Notes under the pieces: model-generated
Database searches by the model: none
Told to the model about the DNA's origin: nothing
Seen by the model: only the letters and a program-made list of their open reading frames with translations
In this document: one piece after another, positions 12,701-24,700 of the stretch
Layout of the letters: each line of letters starts with the position of its first letter
How positions within the stretch are numbered: position 1 is the first letter of the stretch
Origin: Cladorhizidae sp. MBARI D1340-BT2
Lineage: Eukaryota > Porifera > Demospongiae > Poecilosclerida > Cladorhizidae
DNA length: 64,000 nt
Reading direction: 5' to 3'
Assembly (NCBI GenBank): GCA_028752905.1
Contig: JAQNBH010000003.1
Location: 558,001 to 622,000 of the forward strand
Program-made: the position numbers and the translations under genes

Positions 12701-15700
12701 GAGCATATGTGAAGGTGTTCTACTAGCACTAGAGCATGTGTGAAGGAGTTCTACTAGCACTAGAGCATGTGTGAAGGTGTTCTACTAGCACTAGAGCATG
12801 TGTGAAGGAGTTCTACTAGCACTATCTGGAGCATGTGTGAAGGAGTTCTACTAGCACTAGAGCATGTGTGAAGGAGTTCTACTAGCACTAGAGCATGTGT
12901 GAAGGAGTTCTACTAGCACTAGAGCATGTGTGAAGGAGTTTTACTAGCACTAGAGCATGTGTGTAGGAGTTTTACTAGCACTAGAGCATGTGTGAAGGTG
13001 TTCTACTAGCACTAGAGCATGTGTGAAGGAGTTCTACTAGCACTAGAGCATGTGTGAAGGAGTTCTACTAGCACTAGAGCATGTGTGAAGGAGTTCTACT
13101 AGCACTAGAGCATGTGTGAAGGTGTTCTACTAGCACTAGAGCATGTGTGAAGGAGTTTTACTAGCACTAGAGCATGTGTGAAGGTGTTCTACTAGCACTA
13201 GAGCATGTGTGAAGGAGTTCTACTAGCACTAGAGCATGTGTGAAGGAGTTCTACTAGCACTAGAGCATGTGTGAAGGTGTTCTACTAGCACTAGAGCATG
13301 TGTGAAGGAGTTCTACTAGCACTAGAGCATGTGTGAAGGTGTTCTACTAGCACTAGAGCATGTGTGAAGGAGTTCTACTAGCACTAGAGCATGTGTGAAG
13401 GTGTTCTACTAGCACTAGAGCATGTGTGAAGGTGTTCTACTAGCACTAGAGCATGTGTGAAGGAGTTCTACTAGCACTAGAGCATGTGTGAAGGAGTTCT
13501 ACTAGCACTAGAGCATGTGTGAAGGTGTTCTACTAGCACTAGAGCATGTGTGAAGGAGTTCTACTAGCACTAGAGCATGTGTGAAGGAGTTCTACTAGCA
13601 CTAGAGCATGTGTGAAGGAGTTCTACTAGCACTAGAGCATGTGTGAAGGAGTTCTACTAGCACTAGAGCATGTGTGATACTAGCACTAGAGCATGTGTGA
13701 AGGTGTTCTACTAGCACTAGAGCATGTGTGAAGGAGTTCTACTAGCACTAGAGCATGTGTGAAGGAGTTCTACTAGCACTAGAGCATGTGTGAAGGAGTT
13801 CTACTAGCACTAGAGCATGTGTGAAGGAGTTCTACTAGCACTAGAGCATGTGTGAAGGAGTTCTACTAGCACTAGAGCATGTGTGAAGGAGTTCTACTAG
13901 CACTAGAGCATGTGTGAAGGTGTTCTACTAGCACTAGAGCATGTGTGAAGGTGTTCTACTAGCACTAGAGCATGTGTGAAGGCGTTCTACTAGCACTAGA
14001 GCATGTGTGAAGAGTTCTACTAGCACTAGAGCATGTGTGAAGGAGTTCTACTAGCACTAGAGCATGTGTGAAGGAGTTCTACTAGCACTAGCATGTGTGA
14101 AGGAGTTCTACTAGCACTAGAGCATGTGTGAAGGAGTTCTACTAGCACTAGAACATGTGTGAAGGAGTTCTACTAGCACTAGAGCATGTGTGAAGGAGTT
14201 TTACTAGCACTAGAGCATGTGTGATGGAGTTCTACTAGCACTAGAGCATGTGTGAAGGTGTTCTACTAGCACTAGAGCATGTGTGAAGGAGTTCTACTAG
14301 CACTAGAGCATGTGTGAAAGAGTTCTACTAGCACTAGAGCATGTGTGAAGGTGTTCTACTAGCACTAGAGCATGTGTGAAGGAGTTCTACTAGCACTAGA
14401 GCATGTGTGAAGGAGTTCTACTAGCACTAGAGCATGTGTGAAGGAGTTCTACTAGCACTAGAGCATGTGTGAAGGTGTTCTACTAGCACTAGAGCATGTG
14501 TGAAGGAGTTCTACTAGCACTAGAGCATGTGTGAAGGAGTTCTACTAGCACTAGAGCATGTGTGAAGGTGTTCTACTAGCACTAGAGCATGTGTGAAGGT
14601 GTTCTACTAGCACTAGAGCATGTGTGAAGGAGTTCTACTAGCACTAGAGCATGTGTGAAGGAGTTCTACTAGCACTAGAGCATGTGTGAAGGAGTTCTAC
14701 TAGCACTAGAGCATGTGTGAAGGAGTTCTACTAGCACTAGAGCATGTGTGAAGGAGTTCTACTAGCACTAGAGCATGTGTGAAGGAGTTCTACTAGCACT
14801 AGCATGTGTGAAGGAGTTCTACTAGCACTAGAGCATGTGTGAAGGAGTTCTACTAGCACTAGAACATGTGTGAAGGAGTTCTACTAGCACTAGAGCATGT
14901 GTGAAGGTGTTCTACTAGCACTAGAGCATGTGTGAAGGAGTTCTACTAGCACTAAAGCATGTGTGATACTAGCACTAGAGCATGTGTGAAGGAGTTCTAC
15001 TAGCACTAGAGCATGTGTGAAGGAGTTCTACTAGCACTAGAGCATGTGTGAAGGAGTTCTCATTAGAGCATGTGTAAGGGGGTTGCACCTGCAGAGCTGG
15101 CATGTAATATAATTATGGGAGGGCTCTCTTAGAATGATAACTGCCACTGTTTGTGTGGTCTGTGTTGTATAGGGCCCAGTCCGTAGGCTCGGCCAACCTG
15201 GACCCGCTTCCACCCCGCTCCCCTCGTCTCTCCACAGCCACGCCCACATATGCAGCCTCCTCCCAGGGATATTACACCTACAACGCCGTCGTAGTTCCTA
15301 CTAGTAACCGATCACGCAAGCTAAACCATACCCAGGCCGAGGCCAATTTGTCCCTCGGTGGACCAGGTGTAGGGGCCACACTGGACCACTCCTCCATGCA
15401 CCCCTCGGGATCCAATACTGCTCCTTGGAAGCGGAAGCTCTCGCAGACCATGAGACATCTGGTAGTGTCCCCAAGGTTCCACCGCAAGCGATTTAACAGT
15501 TCCAACCCAGACATCAGCATGAACACAGAGACACCCTCTCCCCAAGTGTGAGCACATGCATGCCTGTACATGTATACACACATGCACGTGTATGTAAGCC
15601 TCCACAAGTGTGAGCACACACACACACCTGTACATTATACACACATGTATGCACATGTATGTAGGCCTCCACAAGTGTGAGCACACACATGCCTGTACAT

Positions 15701-18700
15701 TATACACACATGTACAGTATGTAAGCCTCCACAAGTGTGGGCACACACATGCATGTACATTATACACACATGTACATGTATGTAGGCCTCCACAAGTGTG
15801 GGCACACACATGCCTGTACATTATACACACATGTATGTAGGCCTCCACAAGTGTGGGCACACACATGCCTGTACATTATACACACATGTACATGTATGTA
15901 GGCCTCCACAAGTGTGAGCACGCACATGCCTGTACATTATACACACATGTACAGTATGTAGGCCTCCACAAGTGTGGGCACACACATGCCTATACATTAC
16001 GCACACATGTACATGTATGTAGGCCTCCACAAGTGTGAGCACGCACATGCCTGTACATTATACACACATGTAAAGTATGTAGGCCTCCACAAGTGTGGGC
16101 ACACACATGCCTGTACATTACGCACACATGTATGTAGGCCTCCACAAGTGTGAGCACGCACATGCCTGTACATTATACACACATGTACTGTATGTAGACC
16201 TCCACAAGTGTGGGCACACACATGCCTGTACATTATACACACATGTACATGTGTATGTAGGCCTCCACAAGTGTGAGCACACACATGCCTGTCATTATAC
16301 ACACATGCACATGTATGTAGGCCTCCACAAGTGTGGGCACACACATGCCTGTACATTATACACACATGTATGTAGTATAGACTCTACATGCCACACTGAC
16401 CAGCACTCCTCACCCCCTGCAGTGCCAAACGTTCGTGGTTTGCCAACTTCAGGTCCGAGCGAGATAAAGAAGAAGTTGTGTTTGTCTTCCGAGACAGCAG
16501 CTTCCCTGACCTGAAGGCTGCGTTAGTGCAGGCTCTCAAGGTGAACTCTATATAGAACATGTCCGTACATCTTGTGGTGCCATGGGAACTTATATGGTCA
16601 GTGGCCAGGTTTAAGTCAGAGGTGTGACCAGAGGTTGGCCAAGTTAAGTCTGAGGTGGACCAATTTAGGTCAGAGGTGGTCCAGGATAAGTCAGAGGTGC
16701 CAGTCAATGGTGGCCAGGTTAAGTCAGAGGTGGGCCAGGTTAAGTAAAAGTGCCATGTTAAGTCCGAGTTGGTCCAGGATAAGTCAGAGGTAGGCCAGGT
16801 TAAGTCAGTGGTGGGCCAGGTTAAGTCAGAGGTGGGCCAAGTTAAGTCAGTGGTGGGCCAGGTTTAGTCAGAGGTGGTCCAGGATAAGTCAGTTGTGGGC
16901 CAGGTTTAGTCAGAGGTGGGTCAGGTTAAGTCAGATGTGGGCCAGGTTAAGTCAGTGGTGGGCCAGGTTAAGTCAATGGTGGGCCAGGTTAAGTCAGAGG
17001 TGGGCCAAGTTAAGTCGGTGGTGGGCCAGGTTTAGTCAGAGGTGGTCCAGGTTAAGTCAGAGGTGGGCCAGGTTTAGTCAGTTGTGGGCCAGGTTTAGTC
17101 AGAGGTGGGTCAGGTTAAGTCAGAGGTGGGCCAGGTTAAGTCAGTGGTGGGCCAGGTTAAGTCAGAGGTGGGCCAGGTTAAGTCAGAGGTGGGCCAGGTT
17201 AAGTCAGAGGTGGGCCAGGATAAGTCAGAGGTGGGCCAGGATAAGTCAGAGGTGGTCTAGGTTAAGTCAGTAGTGGGCCAGGTTTAGTCAGAGGTGGTCC
17301 AGGATAAGTCAGAGGTGGTCCAGGATAAGTCAGAGGTGGTCCAGGTTAAGTCAGAGGTGGGCCAGGATAAGTCAGAGGTGGGCCAGGTTAAGTCAGAGGT
17401 GGGCCAGGTTAAGTAAGAGGTGGGCCAGGTTAAGTCAGTGGTGGGTCAGGTTAAGTCAGAGATAGGACCAGGTTTTTCTTGCCAAACTTTAGCAGATTTA
17501 ATGGGAAGATGGTTTCTTGTTCAGCCTCATTATATATACTTGGCAACCAGCCTCACAATAGAGTTGTCCTCCCATATAAACTCAGGTTCTCTTTATATAT
17601 ACTTGGCAACCAGCCTCACAATAGAGTTGCCCTCCCATATAAACTCAGGTTCTCATTATATATACTTGGCAACCAGCCTCACAATAGAGTTGTCCTCCCA
17701 TATAAACTCAGGTTCTCATTATATATACTTGACAACCAGCCTCACAATAGAGTTGCCCTCCCATATAAACTCAGGTTCTCATAGGGGGACTGTTGCTTGT
17801 GCCAGGAGACTGGAGGTGTTGCCCATGGTGGAGGACTGGAGGAGGTGTTGCTTGTGGCAGGGGACTGGAGGAGGTGTTGCTTATGGCATGGGACTGGAGG
17901 AGGAGGTGTTGCTTGTGGCAGGAGACTGGAGGAGGTGTTGCTTGTGGCAGGGGACTGGAGGAGGTATTGCTTGTGGCAGGGGACTGGAGGAGGTGTTGCC
18001 TGTGGCAGGGGACTGGAGGAGGTGTTGCTTGTGGCAGCGGACTGGAGGAGGTGTTGCCTGTGGCAGGGGACTGGAGAAGGTGTTGCTTGTGGCAGGGAAC
18101 TGGAGGAGGTGTTGCTTGTGGCAGGGGACTGGAGGAGGTGTTGCCTGTGGCAGGGGACTGGAGGAGGTGTTGCTTGTGGCAGGGGACTTGGCAGGGGACT
18201 GGAGGAGGTATTGCCTGTGGCAAGGGAGACTGGAGGAGGTGTTGCCTGTGGCAGGGGACTGGAGGAGGTGTTGCCGGTGGAGTGGCAGCTACTGGAGGAC
18301 TTGTATTTACATTAAGAAGCTCATCAAGAAAGTAAAGCCAACTATAGCTGATGAAAGTTGTGGTCATACTTCAATAGTTTTGTGATGCTGAATACTACTG
18401 CACATGTGCAGAACATTGGGAGGGTGGGCGGGCGAACCAGTGAGATATCATGTGGACACACCCAACTAAGGGGTCCTTCACAATTATCAACATTTTCACA
18501 AGTGTACAAAACGCACGTTCGGGGGGAGGGGGTAAAGACCTGCCGTACGCTCTCTACGCTCTCTATTTTTAAAAAAAGAGACAATATATTTGTTATAACA
18601 AAAAAAAAATCTAACCAGAGTCTCCCAATCTTGCAAGTGTCGAATGCTCTACCAAAACGCGTCCTAATTTTGGACTGACCGACCAACTGAGCAAGCTAAA

Positions 18701-21700
18701 GACCTGCCTCCCGTCGCTGCCAAAGATGAAGATCTCGGACTGGACAATGTCGCTCATGCGTACTCTTCACCAAGTATCAACATTAGCGATACTTTACCTG
18801 CTCAGAATCTGTCCGAATGGCAGCTAGCTCACAGCGTTTCCAAACACTCATTGACTTTGTAAAGGAGAGGCCATCTGCAGTGCACAAAAAGGCTTCAAGT
18901 TTGTACCATAATTTTGTGAATGCTTTTGTGTTCGTACACGAGGACATGAAGCATGGAGATGCCATGTCTGCTGGACAAGCTCTTTGGAATCGAGTGAAAT
19001 CAGCTGATCCAGACCAACTTGCTACAGTTTTTGAAGAAGCACAGTCTAAAATGGAGAGAGTGAAGAGGAAGAAACCGATAAGTATGCTGGATTTCCTCTC
19101 TAAGGTGCGTCTAATACTTCATCATTCACCTGAAACTGTGTTAAACTGGTGGAATTTGTCAACTGTGCTATGTGTATGTATTTTAGGTGTGTATGTATTT
19201 TAGGCCTTGTATGTGCTAAGGCTGAAAGTGTGGTTGGTCTTCATACTTTCAACATGTTTTCTTGACTTCCTTCAGGCTACACCTGCTGCATCTGCGCAGA
19301 CTGAGACTGCTGTTTCACGTCCTACTCCTAGTCATGTGGAAGTTGAAGAACCAAAAGAGACTCCTGCTACAGCTTTGGCCAGTAGTGATCCACAATTCTT
19401 CATATCTTATAGCCAGGTGAATGCAGCGACATTCTTGTGTCAGAAACTCAAGATCCAGTCTTCAGGCCATCTACTGGAAACAAAAATTGACATTGACTTT
19501 GCATTGATTTTCAACATTTTCTTGTACACTTTGGGGGGAGGGGGGGGGTGTGTGGTCATGAAAATGTTGATAATTGTGAAGGACCCCTAAGATAGAGGTC
19601 CTAAGATAGAATTGGCCAGCTGCCTTTTGGTAGCGGCCAGGTGTTGCTAGCCACGCAAGCCTTTAACAGCCCGTGTTGACGAGGTGTGATGTGTCTCATG
19701 CAGGTGGTCAACTGTCAGTACGAGGAGATTGAAGAGAACAGCTTCAAGGTCAAGTACGAGTCCTCGGCAAAAGGTGTGTGCCTAGTCTGAAGAGTTGTTG
19801 TAACTTACATGTAGATGTCAGCTGAATGCAAATTATCACGTCAGCCAGTGGGCAAATAACCTGTGGCACTTCACTCTAGCTGACCTCTACCCGACCTGTA
19901 ATTGATTACTCTGACCTCTCTACCTGACTTCTAACTGACCTCTAGCTGACCTCTCTACCTGACTTCTAACTGAACTCTAGCTGACCTCTAGCTGACCTCT
20001 CTACCTGACTTCTAACTGACCGGTAACTGACCTCTAGCTGACCTCTCTACCAGACTTCTAACTGACCTCTAGCTGACCTCTAGCTGACCTCTCTACCTGA
20101 CTTCTAACTGACCTCTAGCTGACCTCTAGCTGACCTCTCTACCTGACTTCTAACTGACCTCTAGCTGACCTCTCTACCTGACTTCTAACTGACCTCTAGC
20201 TGACCTCTCTACCTGACTTCTAACTGACCTGTAACTGACCTCTAGCTGACCTCTCTACCTGACTTCTAACTGACCTCTAGCTGACCTCTCTACCTGACTT
20301 CTAACTGACCTGTAACTGACCTCTAGCTGACCTCTCTACCTGACTTCTAACTAACCTGTAACTGACCTCTACCTGACTTCTAACTGACCTGTAGCTGACC
20401 TCTCTACCTGACTTCTAACTGACCTCTAGCTGACCTCTCTACCTGACTTCTAACTGACCTCTAGCTGACCTCTAGCTGACCTCTCTACCTGACTTCTAAC
20501 TGACCTGTAACTGACCTCTAGCTGACCTCTCTACCTGACTTCTAACTGACTTCTAGCTGACCTCTCTACCTGACTTCTAACTGGCCTCTAGCTGACCTCT
20601 CTACCTGACTTCTAACTGACCTCTAGCTGACCTGTAACTGACCTCTAGCTGACCTCTCTACCTGACTTCTAACTGACCTCTAGCTGACCTCTCTACCTGA
20701 CTTCTAACTGACCTCTAGCTGACCTCTCTACCTGACTTCTAACTGACCTCTAGCTGACCTCTCTACCTGACTTCTAACTGACCTCTAGCTGACCTCTAGC
20801 TGACCTCTCTAACTGACCTGTAACTGACCTCTAGCTGACCTCTCTAACTGACCTCTAGCTGACCTCTCTACCTGACTTCTAACTGACCTCTAGCTGACCT
20901 CTCTACCTGACTTCTAACTGACCTGCTGACCTCTCTACCTGACTTCTAACTGACCTCTAGCTGACCTCTCTAACTGACCTCTAGCTGACCTCTCTACCTG
21001 ACTTCTAACTGACCTCTAGCTGACCTCTCTACCTGACTTCTAACTGATCTGCTGACCTCTCTACCTGACTTTCTAACTGACCTGTAACTGACCTCTAGCT
21101 GACCTCTCTACCTGACTTCTAACTGACCTGTAACTGACCTCTAGCTGACCTCTCTACCTGACTTCTAACTGACCTCTAGCTGACCTCTCTACCTGACTTC
21201 TAACTGACCTCTAGCTGACCTTTCTAACTGACCTCTAGCTGACCTCTCTACCTGACTTCTAACTGACCTTGTTGATCTCACACTGACCTAATGAGTTGTT
21301 TGTACATTATCAGACTACCAAATGTCACACTTCTGGCATAAATCTAACTCTTTTCAGGTCATCCTCCAGGTAATTACAGCTCATCTTCACACTGACATGG
21401 TCAGAGGTACAATTACAGGTCATCCTCACGCTGACATGGCCAGGGGTACAATTACAGGTCATCCTCACACTGACACGGTCAGGGGTACAATTACAGGTCA
21501 TCCTCACGCTGACATGGCCAGGGGTACAATTACAGGTCATCCTCACACTGACACGGTCAGGGGTACAATTACAGGTCATCCTCACACTGACATGGCCAGG
21601 GGTACAATTACAGGTCATCCTCACCTGACATGGCCAGGGGTACAATTACAGGTCGTCCTCACACTGACATGGCCGGGGGTAAAATTACAGGTCATCCTCA

Positions 21701-24700
21701 CACTAACATGGCCGGGGGTACAATTACAGGTCATCCTCACACTGACGTGGCCGGGGACAGGTCATCCTCACGCTGACGTGGCCGGGGGTACAATTACAGG
21801 TCATCCTCATACGTACATGGTGAGAGACATTTTCTCATCCTCCACATATCCTTCTGTTGATATAGTCTCGCAGAGCTGACCCTTTACCAGTTGCTCTATT
21901 AATAGTAACTGGTAAAGGGTCTATCCTACATAAATAATGTTGACTAAGCACTATTCTGTTATGGGTGTTTGTGTTCATTTACACCTGGTCTGCCTTATAT
22001 GTGCTAATATGTGCCAGAGGGACAGCCACGAACTTTTGCAGGAGTACAAGAACAGAGACTTCTAATATGAAGGAAGTGTGCATGGCTAGTATTGACTTCC
22101 ACAGTAGAAGGAAGTGTGCATGGCTAGTATTGACTTCCACAGTAGAAGGAAGTGTGCATGGCCAGTATTGACTTCCACAGTAGAAGGAAGTGTGCATGGC
22201 TAGTATTGACTTCCACAGTAGAAGGAAGTGTGCATGGCCAGTATTGACTTCCACAGTAGAAGGAAGTGTGCATGGCTAGTATTGACTTCCACAGTAGAAG
22301 GAAGTGTGCATGGCTAGTATTGACTTCCACAGTAGAAGGAAGTGTGCATGGCCAGTATTGACTTCCACAGTAGAAGGAAGTGTGCATGGCCAGTATTGAC
22401 TTCCACAGTAGAAGGAAGTGAGCATGGCCAGTATTGACTTCCACAGTAGAAGGAAGTGTGCATGGCTAGTATTGACTTCCACAGTAGAAGGAAGTGTGCA
22501 TGGCTAGTATTGACTTCCACAGTAGAAGGAAGTGTGCATGGCTAGTATTGACTTCCACAGTAGAAGGAAGTGTGCATGGCCAGTATTGACTTCCACAGTA
22601 GAAGGAAGTGAGCATGGCCAGTATTGACTTCCACAGTAGAAGGAAGTGTGCATGGCCAGTATTGACTTCCACAGTAGAAGGAAGTGAGCATGTCCAGTAT
22701 TGACTTCCACAGTAGAAGGAAGTGTGCATGGCCAGTATTGACTTCCACAGTAGAAGGAAGTGTGCATGGCTAGTATTGACTTCCACAGTAGAAGGAAGTG
22801 TGCATGGCTAGTATTGACTTCCACAGTAGAAGGAAGTGTGCATGGCTAGTATTGACTTCCACAGTAGAAGGAAGTGTGCATGGCCAGTATTGACTTCCAC
22901 AGTAGAAGGAAGTGAGCATAGAACACTAGAGCCTGTTCTGTTTTGGTGCTAGTCTAGGCTGGACAGTCCACTGCCAGCACATCACAAAATAGGTACTAGA
23001 TGATCCTGCAAACTGCCCATCTCTTCCTGGTTGGTCCCAGTGCATACTTGGCCCTTCTCTTCCTGGCTGGTGCTAATGCAGACTTGGCTGATCTCTTTCT
23101 GGGTTGCAATGTATGATGGCAGGAGACAAGATGCTCCAGTGTGTGTGGTGGCAGGAGACAAGATGCTCCAGTGTGTGTGGTGGCAGGAGGCAAGATGCTC
23201 CAGTGTGTGTGGTGGCAGGAGACAAGATGCTCCAGTGTGTGTGGTGGCAGGAGGCAAGATGCTCCAGTGTGTGTGGTGGCAGGAGACAAGATGCTCCAGT
23301 GTGTGTGGTGGCAGGAGACAAGAGGCTCCAGTGTGTGTGGTGGCAGGTGACAAGATGCTCCAGTGTGTGTGGTGGCAGGAGACAAGATGCTACAGTGTGT
23401 GTGGTGGCAGGAGACAAGAGGCTCCAGTGTGTGTGGTGGCAGGAGACAAGATGCTCCAGTGTGTGTGGTGGCAGGAGACAAGAGGCTCCAGTGTGTGTGG
23501 TGGCAGGTGACAAGATGCTCCAGTGTGTGTGGTGGCAGGAGACAAGATGCTACAGTGTGTGTGGTGGCAGGAGACAAGATGCTCCAGTGTGTGGTGGTAG
23601 GAGGCAAGATGCTCCAGTGTGTGTGGTGGCAGGAGGCAAGATGCTCCAGTGTGTGGTGGGAGACAAGATGCTCCAGTGTGTGTGGTGGCAGGAGACAAGA
23701 TGCTCCAGTGTGTGTGGTGGCAGGAGGCAAGATGCTCCAGTGTGTGGTGGGAGACAAGATGCTCCAGTGTGTGTGGTGGCAGGAGACAAGATGCTCCAGT
23801 GTGTGTGGTGGCAGGAGGCAAGATGCTCCAGTGTGTGTGGTGGCAGGAGGCAAGATGCTCCAGTGTGTGTGGTGGCAGGGGACAAGAGCCCCCAGTGTGT
23901 GTGGTGGCAGGAGACAAGAGGCTCCAGTGTGTGTGGTGGCAGGTGACAAGATGCTCCAGTGTGTGTGGTGGCAGGAGACAAGAGGCTCCAGTGTGTGTGG
24001 TGGCAGGAGGCAAGATGCTCCAGTGTGTGGTGGTAGGAGACAAGATGCTCCAGTGTGTGTGGTGGCAGGAGACAAGATGCTCCAATGTGTGGTGGTAGGA
24101 GACAAGATGCTCCAGTGTGTGGTGGCAGGAGACAAGATGCTCCAGTGTGTGTGGTGGTAGGAGACAAGATGCTCCAGTGTGTGTGGTGGCAGGAGACAAG
24201 ATGCTCCAGTGTGTGTGGTGGCAGGGGACAAGAGCCCCCAGTGAAGAGGCAGATCTATATTGGTCCACCATGCTTGCTACGCAGCCAACTGGTGCAGGTG
24301 CTGGCCAGTGTTGCCTATGGATACATCTGATGGACATATGGACACATGCATTCATCACCTTGGCAGGGACCTTAGAAAAAGACTTCACTACCTTACCACA
24401 CTCTGTAGGCATAGAATGTTACAAGGCCCGCAGAAAATCGCTAAGTTTTCAACACAGAATTTTGATGTAATATGTTCTCGCAACATTTTGTCCCTCAGTA
24501 CCAAGTAGGCTTGCTCACAATGAGAGCCAGCCCTGCAGTAGAATGAGGGCCAGCCCAAAACAGCTGCACTAGAATGAGGCCCAGCCCAAAACAGTGCACT
24601 AAAAAGAGAGCCAGCCCAATATAGCTGCACTAGAATGAGGCCCAGCCTAAAACAGCTGCACTAGAATGAGGCCCAGCCTAAAACAGCTGCACTAGAATGA

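Noticed and set aside
10652..15060. Possible CRISPR array
   Set aside because: Direct repeats are contiguous with no unique spacers, the genome is eukaryotic, and no cas genes are present.
18600..18700. tRNA-like stretch on the minus strand inside the Harbinger-like element
   Set aside because: GGTAGAGCATTCGAC and an anticodon-loop-like CTTGCAA resemble a tRNA, but about 27 bp interrupt the D-arm region and no B box (GGTTCRANTCC) follows; at most an old tRNA-derived relic.
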